NCBI RefSeq assembly: GCF_052161615.1
Contig: NZ_CP197417.1
Location: forward strand, 3,782,001-3,846,000
Reading direction: 5' to 3'
Source: Aeoliella sp052161615
Lineage (GTDB): Bacteria; Planctomycetota; Planctomycetia; Pirellulales; Lacipirellulaceae
Length of the DNA: 64,000 nucleotides
A program made the translations under genes and the position numbers. The first letter of the stretch is position 1. Every line of letters starts with the position of its first letter. Of the stretch, positions 25,701 to 34,762 are shown one piece after another. Under the pieces are notes generated by a model. That model was not told where the DNA came from, did not search any database, and worked only from the letters and a program-made list of their open reading frames with translations.

Positions 25701-25963
25701 TTGATGCACTGAAAGAAGAAGAGATCGTCAACAAGGTGGGCGGTCGTTTCAAGCTGTCGACCCTGATCCAAAAGCGCCTGGTCGCCATCAACGGCGGAGC
25801 CCGCCCGCTGGTGGACATCGAGACCGACGAGAAGATGGAGATCGTGGTCCAGGAAATCCTGCAGGACAAGATCTACCTCGACTCGTCCGGCGAAGTCCGC
25901 CCCGTCATGGCCCCCACCGGCCGCACGATCGATGGCCCCGAAGTGGACCTTTCGGCGCTTTAG
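25697..25963 (+). CDS. rpoZ: RNA polymerase omega subunit-like protein
   Basis: 88 residues from ATG at 25697, sharing ATGA with the gmk stop. Residues 5-55 (LKEEEIVNKVGGRFKLSTLI, QKRLVAINGGARPLVD) match the omega/Rpb6 pattern of helix 1 followed by xLsxLiqkRxxxLxxGarPLvd. The gmk-rpoZ pairing supports this. The omega subunit helps assemble the RNA polymerase core. It is the last gene before the second 74-bp repeat. Confidence 0.85.
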   Translation: MIDALKEEEIVNKVGGRFKLSTLIQKRLVAINGGARPLVDIETDEKMEIVVQEILQDKIYLDSSGEVRPVMAPTGRTIDGPEVDLSAL

Positions 25964-25990
25964 TACAGGGTTCAAATCGCCCCGTGCTAT

Positions 25991-26064
25991 AATGACCAAT
26001 GACGAACTTTCAATGACCAATGATGTAAGATTCATTGGTAATTGTTAATTCGTCATTGGTCATT
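25991..26064. repeat. 74-bp palindromic element, copy 2 (between rpoZ and coaC)
   Basis: The ends AATGACCAATGACGAACT and AATTCGTCATTGGTCATT are inverted repeats with 17 of 18 positions matching. It has the same length and layout as the element at 24977-25050. Confidence 0.87.
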
Positions 26065-26104
26065 TTCATTTATAGTGCTCTGGTACTCGTCGCATTCCAC
26101 TACC

Positions 26105-26641
26105 ATGCCCGAAATCCTTCTCGGCGTCTCCGGCGGCATTGCCTGCTACAAGGCGGCGGCACTCACTAGCCGACTGATTCAAGCCGGCCATGGTGTGACG
26201 GTGGTCATGACCACGGCAGCCCAAGAGTTCATCGGCGCGGCAACCTTCCGTGCCCTGACCGGCCGCCCGGTGGCGACGCAGTCGTTCCCGCCCGACGCCC
26301 ACCCGCTCGGCCCGCACATCGAACTCGCACGCAAGGCCGACATCGTCTGCATCGCGCCGGCGACTGCCAACATCATGGCCAAAGCGGCCCACGGCGTGGC
26401 GGATGACCTGCTCTCGACGCTGCTTCTGTCGTTCGAAGGCCCCGTGCTCGTAGCCCCCGCCATGAACTGCGAAATGTGGGCCAAACCCGCGGTGCAGCGC
26501 AACGTCGCGCAGCTGAAAGAAGACGGCATCCACTTCGTCGGTCCCGACGAAGGCTGGCTTAGCTGCCGCGAACGCGGTGCGGGGCGGATGAGCGAACCAG
26601 AGGCGATTTTCGCGGAGATCGAGAAGCTGCTGGGGAAGTAG
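26105..26641 (+). CDS. coaC: Phosphopantothenoylcysteine decarboxylase (standalone CoaC)
   Basis: 178 residues from ATG at 26105. The frame is open upstream through the repeat, but the family starts at MPEILLGVSGGIACYKAAAL. HFCD flavoprotein fold: the FMN-binding SGGIACYK, HPLGPHIELARKADIVCIAP (catalytic His), the PAMNCEMW motif, and the substrate clamp LSCRERGAGRM with its Cys. It decarboxylates phosphopantothenoylcysteine in coenzyme A synthesis. In most bacteria this domain is fused to CoaB. Here it ends with a stop, and CoaB is a separate gene 725 bases downstream, beyond an inserted segment. Confidence 0.92.
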   Translation: MPEILLGVSGGIACYKAAALTSRLIQAGHGVTVVMTTAAQEFIGAATFRALTGRPVATQSFPPDAHPLGPHIELARKADIVCIAPATANIMAKAAHGVADDLLSTLLLSFEGPVLVAPAMNCEMWAKPAVQRNVAQLKEDGIHFVGPDEGWLSCRERGAGRMSEPEAIFAEIEKLLGK

Positions 26642-26730
26642 GTGTCACGCAGAGACGCGGAGACGGCAGAGGAAGAATGGGACGCGGATTTCGCGGATTG
26701 GGCAGGAGATGCGCAGCACGGCGGCGTTGG

Positions 26731-27117
26731 CTAATCCTGATGTGTGCGTTGATTAACTCGGTCTAGGCGAACTAACCAGACCGAATACATAACTGCCAAT
26801 TGAGTTGCGACAATGGTTCCGACACTGAGGGCCGAGTCGACGCTCATATCCAAGAAACCATCATAACTGACTGCATATCGACAAAGGCAGGACTGAATTA
26901 TGAGGCAAATGACTGCTACTGCCGTAATGGTGATGGATTGATGCCTTGTTTCGGTTACCTTCAAGAACGAGCCTACTATGATCCCACCAACGGCCGCGGG
27001 GATAGCCGCCGATAAATACGAATTGCCCAGGTGGTGCTCTGTGTGCGTATATAAGTACCCCCAATAGGCCGGGAAGGCGGCAAACACGAAGAGCGATAAT
27101 AGTCTGGACATGGACAT
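26731..27117 (-). CDS. Hypothetical small membrane protein
   Basis: 128 residues. Four hydrophobic segments are visible: near the N-terminus (LLSLFVFAAFPAYWGYLY), about 35-55 (YLSAAIPAAVGGIIVGSFL), about 62-82 (ITITAVAVICLIIQSCLC) and about 95-118 (LSVGTIVATQLAVMYSVWLV). I recognise no family. GC is about 48% by hand count of two lines, below the neighbours. It lies alone and antisense inside the inverted-repeat-bounded segment that splits coaC from coaB, so it is probably a cargo gene of that insert. Confidence 0.55.
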   Translation of the reverse strand: MSMSRLLSLFVFAAFPAYWGYLYTHTEHHLGNSYLSAAIPAAVGGIIVGSFLKVTETRHQSITITAVAVICLIIQSCLCRYAVSYDGFLDMSVDSALSVGTIVATQLAVMYSVWLVRLDRVNQRTHQD

Positions 27118-27260
27118 TGCGTCATCCGTTGCAATCGAAGTGCCGGCTCTTCAGAAGAAGTAAGTGACAGTTTACCCATGCGGCGCATTGATGGCCAAGT
27201 AGTAGCGCCGGAGTTGTGCTCGCAAATTCAAATTGTCTCCCCGAAACTCACCATCGGCGT

Positions 27261-27296
27261 CAATCCTCCCCAATCCTCCCCAATCCTCCCCAATCC
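27261..27296. repeat. 10-bp tandem repeat
   Basis: CAATCCTCCC repeats three times exactly (27261-27290), followed by a partial CAATCC. It is adjacent to the right arm of the 706-bp segment. Confidence 0.9.
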
Positions 27297-27366
27297 ACCT
27301 CCATCCGCGTCCTACTTCTTCCTCCGCCGTCTCCGCGTCTCTGCGTGACATAAACCAAAAAACCCC

Positions 27367-28023
27367 ATGGCCAAAATCCTCATCACCTCCGGTCCCACAC
27401 GCCAGTACATTGACCCGGTGCGGTACCTGACCAACGCCTCGAGTGGGCGGATGGGTTCGGCGCTGGCGGCGGCGGCGCTGGAGCTGGGGCATGAGGTGGT
27501 GGTCGTGTCGGGTCCGGTTGAGGTGGAGTACCCGGACGCGGCGACTATTGTTTGGGTGACTTCGACCGAAGAGATGCTCGAAGCGGCTGAGTTTGAGTTT
27601 GATAGCTGCGATGGCATGATCGGGGCCGCGGCACCTTGCGACTACCGGCCCGAAATCGTCGCCCGGAGCAAGATTGCCAAGACCGGTGAACCTTTGCGGC
27701 TGGAACTTGTCGAAACTGAGGACGTGGTCGCCACCCTGGGTGCCAAGAAGGACTTCGATCCCGAAGATAAGCGGCGATGGGTGGTTGGATTTGCCCTTGA
27801 GACCGAGGACCACCGCCTGCGGGCGCTCGCGAAACTCGAACGCAAGCACTGCGACTTGATGGTCTCCAACGGAGTCGAAGCGATGAATGCCCTGGACAAC
27901 ACCGTCGAAGTGATCTCGCCCTCGGGCGAGGTGCTGGCTGCGTTGTCGGGTAGCAAGGCCGAGGTGGCCCGCGGCGTTCTCCGCTTGGTGGACGACCGCT
28001 TGGTCTGCCGCCGCCGTCGCTAA
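27367..28023 (+). CDS. coaB: Phosphopantothenate-cysteine ligase (standalone CoaB)
   Basis: 218 residues. It starts MAKILITSGPTRQYIDPVRY with the nucleotide-binding NASSGRMGSALAAAAL. MIGAAAPCDYRPE stands where most CoaB proteins have AAAVADYRP. The ligase loop KIAKTGEPLRLELVETEDVV, WVVGFALET and the dimer-side DLMVSNGVEAMN follow. It joins phosphopantothenate with cysteine in coenzyme A synthesis. It is the missing half of coaC upstream. The two would form one reading direction if the 706-bp segment were removed. Confidence 0.9.
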   Translation: MAKILITSGPTRQYIDPVRYLTNASSGRMGSALAAAALELGHEVVVVSGPVEVEYPDAATIVWVTSTEEMLEAAEFEFDSCDGMIGAAAPCDYRPEIVARSKIAKTGEPLRLELVETEDVVATLGAKKDFDPEDKRRWVVGFALETEDHRLRALAKLERKHCDLMVSNGVEAMNALDNTVEVISPSGEVLAALSGSKAEVARGVLRLVDDRLVCRRRR

Positions 28024-28108
28024 ACGCGGTTTGCCCCGTAGCGATTGCCTCTTTTACCCGCTAAAATCAGCGGATTCCCGATTGCCCCGTCCGTCCCCTG
28101 CGTGCGTC

Positions 28109-29122
28109 ATGTCTACCCGCGTCGCCATCCTGGGAGCCTCCGGCTACACCGGCCTCGAACTCATTCGGCTGCTGCTACGGCATCCGTACGCGACGATCAC
28201 GGCGCTTGGCACCCGGCAGGAAGAGAATCCCCACGTCGCCGAGGTGCATCCGCAGCTCGCCGGCCAGCTCGATTTGCGACTGGAGAAGCTTTCGAACCAA
28301 GAGCTCGCCGAGCGGGCCGACTGCGTGTTCTGCTGCTTGCCCCATGCGGCGAGTGCCGAGGCGGTGGCGCAGCTCTTGGAGCTCGAACTGGATGTCATTG
28401 ATCTCAGCGCCGACTACCGGTTGCGTGACAAGGACGTCTACGAGAAGTGGTATGGCGTCGCGCACCCCGACGCCGATCGCTTGCCGTCGGCCGTGTACGG
28501 ACTGCCGGAGTTGTATCGCGACCAGATTCGCAAGACGAATCTCGTGGCCAATCCGGGTTGCTATCCGACCTCGGCGATCCTCGCACTCTACCCGCTGCTG
28601 AAAGAAGGGATCATCGCTTCGGACGGCATCATCGTCGACAGCAAGAGCGGCGTCTCGGGTGGTGGTCGCACACCGAAGCCGGTGTTCCATTTTCCCGAGG
28701 CCAACGAGAGCATCATGGCGTATGGCGTCGGCACGCATCGCCACATGCCCGAGATCGATCAGTTCCTCAGCGAAGCGGCGGGCGATAAAGTCGAGGTGAT
28801 CTTCACGCCGCACCTGGTGCCGATGGATCGCGGCATCCTAAGCACGTCGTACGCGACGCTCGCCGGCGACTACGACACCGAACAACTGATGAAGGTGCTA
28901 CGGGCGTTCTATAAGGACGAGCCCTTCATCGACATCGTCGATGCTCCCCCCGCCACCAAGCACGTGATGAACACCAATCGGTGCCACATCAATGCCAAAG
29001 TGGTTCGCGGTCGAGCGGTGGTCACCAGCGTGATCGACAATTTGATCAAAGGCGCGAGCGGCGCGGCGGTACAGAATTTCAATTTGATGCATGGCTACGA
29101 GGAATCGACGGCGCTGCGGTAA
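28109..29122 (+). CDS. argC: N-acetyl-gamma-glutamyl-phosphate reductase
   Basis: 337 residues from ATG at 28109. The frame is open upstream, but the family begins at MSTRVAILGASGYTG. NADP-binding GASGYTGLELIRLL, catalytic Cys151 in NPGCYPTSAIL, DSKSGVSGGGR, and catalytic His in VGTHRHMPEI, with FTPHLVPMDRGIL downstream. It reduces N-acetylglutamyl phosphate in arginine synthesis. argJ follows by 58 bases, the conserved argC-argJ pair. Confidence 0.96.
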   Translation: MSTRVAILGASGYTGLELIRLLLRHPYATITALGTRQEENPHVAEVHPQLAGQLDLRLEKLSNQELAERADCVFCCLPHAASAEAVAQLLELELDVIDLSADYRLRDKDVYEKWYGVAHPDADRLPSAVYGLPELYRDQIRKTNLVANPGCYPTSAILALYPLLKEGIIASDGIIVDSKSGVSGGGRTPKPVFHFPEANESIMAYGVGTHRHMPEIDQFLSEAAGDKVEVIFTPHLVPMDRGILSTSYATLAGDYDTEQLMKVLRAFYKDEPFIDIVDAPPATKHVMNTNRCHINAKVVRGRAVVTSVIDNLIKGASGAAVQNFNLMHGYEESTALR

Positions 29123-29180
29123 CACCGCACCGCCTCTTAACCTCTCGCTGGCAGTTACAGGCTAACCCCACCAACACACC

Positions 29181-30374
29181 ATGACTCCACACTTTCCGGC
29201 GGGATTCTCGGGCGGCGCAGTGCATGCCGGCATCAAGAAGAAGTCGACTAAAGAAGATGTCGTCCTCATCTTGTCGGACCGCCCCGCCGTGGCGGCGGGC
29301 GTTTACACGCAGAATTTGGTGTGTGCTGCACCGGTGAAGTTCGATCGCGAGCTTACGCCCAGCGAGTCGATTCGTGCGGTGGTGGTGAACTCGGGCGTCG
29401 CGAACGCCTGCACGGGTGCCAAAGGGGACGAAGATTGCAAGCAAATGGCCGCGCTAGTGGCCGAGGCTTGCGGACTGGAGGATTGGCAAACACTGGTGAT
29501 GTCGACCGGTGTGATTGGCGTGCACCTGCCGATGGAGAAGATCGCCAAGGGAGTGAAGGCGGTCGCTGCCCAGCTTGCCAGCGACGATGACGCCCTCGAG
29601 CGGACCGCCCGCGGCATGATGACCACCGACACAGTGACGAAGATCCGCGGCCGGGAGTTTGAACTCGACGGCGTGAAGCTCCACGTTACCGGTGTCGCCA
29701 AGGGTGCCGCGATGATTGGGCCCAACATGGCGACGATGCTCGCCGTGGTGATGACCGACGCCAAGATCACAAAGCAAGACGCCCACCAAGCCCTGCAAGA
29801 CGCGGTGGCCGAGACGTTCAACTGCATCAGCGTCGATGGCCACACCAGCACGAACGACACGGTGCTATTACTCGCTAACGGCGCGGCGGGTGGCGAGGCA
29901 CTCTCGGGGCGTGGGCTCGATGCGTTTCGAGCCACGCTGTACGAAGTCTGCGAAGACCTTGCTCAGTCGATTCCTTCGGATGGCGAGGGTGCCACGCACT
30001 TAGTGACCGTCGAAGTGCACGGCTGCCGATCGCGGGCCGAGGCGGTGAAGATCGGCAAGACGATCGCCGATAGCCCGCTGGTCAAAACTGCCATCGCCGG
30101 TGCCGACCCGAACTGGGGTCGAGTGGTGTCGGCTGCTGGCTATGCTGGCGTGCCGTTCAATCCTCAGAACGTTAGCCTGCACATTAATGGCCTGTTGGTC
30201 TACGAGCGGGGCGCGCCGGTGGCGTTCGACCCCGAAGTGGTTTCGAAGTCGATGGCCTCGGAAAAAGAGGTCAGCCTGCTGCTGATCCTCGACGAAGGGG
30301 CGGCCGCCGCGAGGTTCTGGACCACGGACCTGACCGCCGAATACGTCCGGCTGAACGCCGAGTACACCACTTAA
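29181..30374 (+). CDS. argJ: Bifunctional ornithine acetyltransferase/N-acetylglutamate synthase
   Basis: 397 residues. The N-terminal FPAGFSGGAVHAGIKK and the self-cleavage site GPNMATMLAVVMTDA are present, with the nucleophile Thr185, so the protein should split into alpha and beta chains. TSTNDTVLLLANG and AGADPNWGRVVSAAGYAG are the conserved beta-chain motifs. It recycles the acetyl group from N-acetylornithine to glutamate. Whether it can also use acetyl-CoA cannot be decided from the sequence. It follows argC. Confidence 0.96.
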   Translation: MTPHFPAGFSGGAVHAGIKKKSTKEDVVLILSDRPAVAAGVYTQNLVCAAPVKFDRELTPSESIRAVVVNSGVANACTGAKGDEDCKQMAALVAEACGLEDWQTLVMSTGVIGVHLPMEKIAKGVKAVAAQLASDDDALERTARGMMTTDTVTKIRGREFELDGVKLHVTGVAKGAAMIGPNMATMLAVVMTDAKITKQDAHQALQDAVAETFNCISVDGHTSTNDTVLLLANGAAGGEALSGRGLDAFRATLYEVCEDLAQSIPSDGEGATHLVTVEVHGCRSRAEAVKIGKTIADSPLVKTAIAGADPNWGRVVSAAGYAGVPFNPQNVSLHINGLLVYERGAPVAFDPEVVSKSMASEKEVSLLLILDEGAAAARFWTTDLTAEYVRLNAEYTT

Positions 30375-30701
30375 GTGGGGGGCAAGTTTGCCCCTCCTTC
30401 TAACTGTCCGGTCCGCCGTGTGGCTTTTTCGCCACATGGCCTGCTAGCGGCATTAAGGGCTCGCCGGGGGCGATTCGCCTTGCCTGGAAAGCCATGCTCG
30501 ACTATTGAGGTGGGCTTCGAACCGGCAAAGGTGCGGAAGATGTGAGTTCCGGCGCGATTACAACGGCTGGGTGGGGCGCGATAATGGAGTGATCCGTCCC
30601 CGATTGGCGGCCCGCGCCGTTAGGCAATTGTAGAATGGAGCACTTACTCATCTCGCCGACTGCAAGGACAGGGTCGGACACTCGTTTCCGAGGAGGCACC
30701 G
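30375..30701. other. Intergenic region with two hairpins after argJ
   Basis: 327 bases without a gene. GGGGCAA (30379-30385) pairs with TTGCCCC (30388-30394) right after the argJ stop, with a two-base loop. A 9-bp stem with one G-T pair lies at 30416-30439 around TTTTTC. Either could end argJ transcription, but neither has a clean T-tract. No promoter pair for the next gene is convincing. Confidence 0.45.
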
Positions 30702-31619
30702 ATGGAACGACAGATTCGCACTTGGTTTAGCTTCGTTTCGCTCGCCTTCGCAGCGGTTGGCAGTTCGTCTTACGTGTTGGCCGAAGAGCCCACGATCGAG
30801 AAGAAGCCACGCCCCGAGCAACTGACTTCGTTCACGACGCCGCTGGACACGGTGGGCGTTGATCGCTCGAAGCATCCCCTCTACCCTGCCCTTCTGTTGG
30901 CCGAGAAGTCGCTCGAGTCGATCGAGAAGAACGTCAAGGACTACACCTGCAACATGGTCCGCCGCGAGCGGATCGCGGGCAAAGTGGGCAACTACGAATT
31001 CTTGCACGCCAAGATTCGCCATGAGCAAAACGAAGGAGCCGAGTCGGTACCATTCAGCGTCTACCTACGGTTCGACAAGCCGACCAGCATCGCGGGCCGC
31101 GAAGCCCTGTTCGTCGAGGGCGAGCACGCCGGCAAGGTGTTCGTTCGCCGTGGTGGCGAGCGCATGGCCTACATGTCGACCTACATTAAGCCCGACAGCC
31201 GGCTGGCCATGAAAGAGAACCGCTATCCGATCACCGAGATTGGATTCAAGCGAATGGTAGAGCGGTTGGTCGGCATCATTGAGAACGACATCCAGTACGA
31301 CGAGTGCCAGGTGAAGTTCTTCAAGGGAGCCAAGGTTAACGGCATTCCCTGCACCCGCATTGAGGTGACGCACCCGATCAAGCGCGATCACTTCACCTTC
31401 CACAAGGCCACGGTGTTCGTCGACGACAAAGACAAGCTGCCGGTCGCCTACTCGTCGTACTACTGGCCCGAACGCGAAGGCGAGGAGCCTCGACTGCTCG
31501 AAGAGTACATCTTCACCAACATTCAACTGAACGTTGGCCTGACCGACGCGGACTTCGATCGCGATAATCCCGAGTACGGATTCAATCGCAAGGCCGAGGA
31601 CGTGGCGTCGACCAACTAG
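30702..31619 (+). CDS. DUF1571 secreted protein
   Basis: 305 residues with a signal peptide of about 27 residues ending VLA. The mature part follows the DUF1571 pattern: LLLAEKSLESIEKNVKDYTC with MVRRERIAGKVG, FSVYLRFDKPTSIAGREALF, GERMAYMSTYIKPDSRLAMK and RYPITEIGFKRMVERLVGII. The fold is related to LolA-like lipid carriers. The protein is probably periplasmic. The family is mostly uncharacterised, and lipid or envelope-related work is an inference. It converges with an MMPL exporter gene on the opposite strand. Confidence 0.82.
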   Translation: MERQIRTWFSFVSLAFAAVGSSSYVLAEEPTIEKKPRPEQLTSFTTPLDTVGVDRSKHPLYPALLLAEKSLESIEKNVKDYTCNMVRRERIAGKVGNYEFLHAKIRHEQNEGAESVPFSVYLRFDKPTSIAGREALFVEGEHAGKVFVRRGGERMAYMSTYIKPDSRLAMKENRYPITEIGFKRMVERLVGIIENDIQYDECQVKFFKGAKVNGIPCTRIEVTHPIKRDHFTFHKATVFVDDKDKLPVAYSSYYWPEREGEEPRLLEEYIFTNIQLNVGLTDADFDRDNPEYGFNRKAEDVASTN

Positions 31620-31669
31620 GCGGTTGCGGATCGCGTGGCGATCTGGCTATTGAAAGACCATCGCTTCAC

Positions 31670-34600
31670 TTACGCCTGCTGATCGCGTCGGAAGCGGCGG
31701 AGCTTTTCCCGTAGCGCCAGACTGGCCGGTGAGAGTTCGGTGTGCGGAGCCGGAATCGTCGGTTCTGGCCGTCGGACTTCGGGTTTCGGCTGTTCGACTG
31801 AACTGACCTGCTCGAGCGAGGAAAGTGCATCCGCGGAGCTCGTTTCCACGACCATCGCAGGCTGGCCTTCTTCGATGGGTGCTTCAGCGGCGAGAACTAC
31901 GGGCTTGATGGCAGCGCCGGACGTTGCGACGAGCACCTCGCGCACTTCCTCGGAAACCGGCCGGCCAGCTGGGAACCACGCTCCCACCGGGCCAATCAGT
32001 AGCGCGGGGAGCAAGATCAAATCGCCCACCAGCGCGGCTACCAGGATGATCACCATCATGTAGCCGAACTGCTGAGTCGGAGTGAACGTGCTCACGGCGA
32101 ACACAGCCAGCCCCAATCCGGCAACCAGCGTGGTTTGCACCATGGCGGTTCCGCAGCGTTCGTAGGCTTCCATCACGGCATCGTAACGCGACATCCCGGC
32201 AGTGATCCCACGCCGGAACCAACTGACAAAGTGAATCGTATCGTCGACCGCAACGCCGAGCGCGACGCTGGCCGTCATCATGATGCCGATGTCGACGGAG
32301 ACATTTAACCAGCCGAGTGCACCAAAAATCACGACGAGCGGGAACAAATTCGGAATCATGGCGGCGAGTCCCGCCCCCAGCCCACGGAACAGAACCATCA
32401 GCACGATGGAGATGAGCACCGTGGACATCACCAGGCTTTCCTGCAAGCTGACAATGAGCTGACGCTGAGTCTTGTAAACCACCGGCATGACGCCGGTGTA
32501 CGAGGCGATGACATCCGCCTTGGATGGGGCCGAAGAATTCGAGAGATTGATGTGCGGTAGCTCCAGCGCGGTGAGCTTCGTGGCGATGTCGCCACAGCAC
32601 GTGACGATCGCATCCTGGCTGGTGAGCTGCTGCCGGACTCTGTCCGTCACGTTGTCTAGCGTTTCGGCGGGCACGACGTGGAGCTTTCCACGCCGCCCGC
32701 CCACCGGATTCTCGATGCCAGCTTCCCGCAGCAAGTCGGCGAACAGCACGTCGTTGCTGGTGAACTCGGTGGGAACCAAGAGGACAAGCCGCGCTCCTTC
32801 GAGCTGCTTCTCGGCGGCAGCTAGGGCGGCGACCAACTGACTGCGACCGCGATAGGCCGCGAGTACCGGCTCGATGTTCACTCGCAGTTCGTCGACGAAC
32901 TGGCCGTAGTCGACGTCCGCCAGCGCCGCGACGCGGGCCGTCGCTCGCCATAGCTCGCGTGGGCGATCAATCGATACTTTGTCGTCCGACTTTTCCCAAC
33001 GGAGGAACTCTCGCAGCGCTTCGCGATTGTCGTCGATCGCTTGGCTGACGATGTAGTCGTGTGTACGTCGGTTTGATAGCGACTCGCTGTCGTACTCGCC
33101 CGGCGCAAACGTCGAGGCGTTCAGCGTCCGGCTCACCGGGCCCAGGGCTTCCATCCGCTCGGCAACCCTGCGGATCATTGCCATGCGTTCGATAGTAGTC
33201 ATTGCGTAGTGCTTGCCCGACGCCTCGGGGTGTTCGTTCACCTCACGCCGCATCTCGGGCGGAACCGCCACTACCACTTCCATTGGAACCAAATTGCCCA
33301 GGTGCTGCTCGAGCCACGAGTAGTCCTGCACCAGCGTCGAGTCTTCATGCAACAGTTCGATCAGCTTTACCGACGAGTGAATCCGGGGCAGTCCCAGCGC
33401 AAAGAGCACCATGATGGCTACCGCGCCGCATGACACCCATGCGTGATTCTGGCAAATCCACTCGGCCGAACTGCGAGCCCACTTGGGCAGGCTGGCTGAG
33501 TGGCTTTGCACCGATTTCGAGGTGGCGGGGGGCGGGTAGCGATGCAGAACCACCGGCACGATGGTAAACAGTAGAATTAGCGACAGCATCACCCCAATCG
33601 CCGAGAAGACTCCGAACTTCTCGATAGGCAGAATATCGCTAGTTGCCAGCGATGCAAGGCCGATGGCGGTGGTGAAGGCGGCCAAACCGCATGGCATGAG
33701 AGCCATCTTCACCGCGCGTTCGACCGCACCGCGACGGCCGCCGACGTCCTCGGCATCGCGGTAGTAGTTGATCATGTGGATCGCGCCGGACAAACCAAGC
33801 ACGTAAACCACGGCCGGCATCGACATAAGGATAGCGTCGAGCTTACCAAGGCGAGGCTCGTCGCTACCCAGCAAGAGCACTTCGAAAGCGCCGAAGTAGA
33901 AAACCATCGCCAGACTGGCACCGGCCGAGAAGATGCCCACCACCAGGACCAGCGCCGTGAGACGGACGCTGCGGAAGCAAGCATAGGCCAGCACCATGCC
34001 GACGAGGCCCGAGAGCCCCGCGAGTTTGGCGAGGGTGCGTTCGCCTTCGATGTCGATCGACACGTTGTCGACCGGCGGACCTCCCATGTGCAAATCGGCC
34101 CGCGGGATGCCCACCTCTTCGGTGGCAATCTCGACCACGCGTTCGACCGCCATTCGCATTGTGCGATTATTCTTCAGCGCGGGCTGGCCCAAATAGGCCA
34201 TTAGGCAGGTGGTCCGCGTGCCGTCATCGCCTTCGACGGCAGGTGGGCCAACAAACGCTCCGGTCATCCGCTCGATCGCTTGCGAGGGCTCCAGTCGCGT
34301 CGGCGGCCGCACCAGATCCTCAAGCATCTCAGGCCCGGTGACCACACGGGCGAAGATTCGCCGGTCGGCGTGGGGAGTAAGTCCCACGGCCTTGGCCATC
34401 GCCGGCGTGAGCGGCTCGACGCGCAGTTTTCGCGCGAGTGTTTCGAGCTGGTCGGTGTTGCCTAGCGTGCAACCCTCCCAGCTCATGATCACGAAGGCTT
34501 CGCTGCCAAACTGCTTTCGAAACCAATCGAGCTCGACCGATTCGTTGTAGCTCTTGGGGAGCCAGTCTTCGGCGTTGTTCGTATTGCTCTCGAGTGCCTT

Positions 34601-34708
34601 GCGCGTGCCCCGCGGGATAAAGGCGATCACCAGCATCGCGACCATTGCAATGGCCAGATAGTTGGTGATGCCGAAGGTCCGGCGGTCGAGGAAGGTCGGC
34701 TTGTCCAT
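31670..34708 (-). CDS. RND/MMPL-family exporter (HpnN-like, sterol-sensing-type)
   Basis: 1012 residues. Topology is the RND duplication: one helix near residues 14-33, a large periplasmic loop, a block of about six helices (about 225-400, with AKLAGLSGLVGMVLAYACFR and MPAVVYVLGLSGAIHMINYY), a second loop (430-715), and a second helical block (about 720-895) with ASVALGVAVDDTIHFVSWFR. A cytoplasmic tail of about 110 residues, rich in Glu and Pro, is unusual. The MMPL/SSD pattern and the absence of an adaptor gene suggest lipid or hydrophobic-substrate transport. Hopanoids are possible but unproven. The gene lies 55 bases behind a BBP7-type outer-membrane gene on the same strand, so they are probably co-transcribed. 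Confidence 0.88.
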   Translation of the reverse strand: MDKPTFLDRRTFGITNYLAIAMVAMLVIAFIPRGTRKALESNTNNAEDWLPKSYNESVELDWFRKQFGSEAFVIMSWEGCTLGNTDQLETLARKLRVEPLTPAMAKAVGLTPHADRRIFARVVTGPEMLEDLVRPPTRLEPSQAIERMTGAFVGPPAVEGDDGTRTTCLMAYLGQPALKNNRTMRMAVERVVEIATEEVGIPRADLHMGGPPVDNVSIDIEGERTLAKLAGLSGLVGMVLAYACFRSVRLTALVLVVGIFSAGASLAMVFYFGAFEVLLLGSDEPRLGKLDAILMSMPAVVYVLGLSGAIHMINYYRDAEDVGGRRGAVERAVKMALMPCGLAAFTTAIGLASLATSDILPIEKFGVFSAIGVMLSLILLFTIVPVVLHRYPPPATSKSVQSHSASLPKWARSSAEWICQNHAWVSCGAVAIMVLFALGLPRIHSSVKLIELLHEDSTLVQDYSWLEQHLGNLVPMEVVVAVPPEMRREVNEHPEASGKHYAMTTIERMAMIRRVAERMEALGPVSRTLNASTFAPGEYDSESLSNRRTHDYIVSQAIDDNREALREFLRWEKSDDKVSIDRPRELWRATARVAALADVDYGQFVDELRVNIEPVLAAYRGRSQLVAALAAAEKQLEGARLVLLVPTEFTSNDVLFADLLREAGIENPVGGRRGKLHVVPAETLDNVTDRVRQQLTSQDAIVTCCGDIATKLTALELPHINLSNSSAPSKADVIASYTGVMPVVYKTQRQLIVSLQESLVMSTVLISIVLMVLFRGLGAGLAAMIPNLFPLVVIFGALGWLNVSVDIGIMMTASVALGVAVDDTIHFVSWFRRGITAGMSRYDAVMEAYERCGTAMVQTTLVAGLGLAVFAVSTFTPTQQFGYMMVIILVAALVGDLILLPALLIGPVGAWFPAGRPVSEEVREVLVATSGAAIKPVVLAAEAPIEEGQPAMVVETSSADALSSLEQVSSVEQPKPEVRRPEPTIPAPHTELSPASLALREKLRRFRRDQQA

Positions 34709-34762
34709 ACGGGCGAACGCTCGGCTGGTGGCGGGAGGCAGGCGATATACGGGGCCTCCAGC

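Larger units (their letters stand above)
26644..27349. repeat. 706-bp segment bounded by 32-bp inverted repeats, between coaC and coaB
   Basis: The left arm 26644-26675 (GTCACGCAGAGACGCGGAGA...) and right arm 27318-27349 match at 31 of 32 positions in inverted orientation. Inside are one minus-strand membrane-protein gene, a short GCGGATTTCGCGGATT-like stretch and a 10-bp tandem repeat. The interior is AT-richer than the flanks. No transposase is present, so it is at most a non-autonomous or passive insert. Confidence 0.75.

Noticed and set aside
27261..27296. Possible CRISPR array
   Set aside because: The 10-bp units are contiguous, with no spacers between them.
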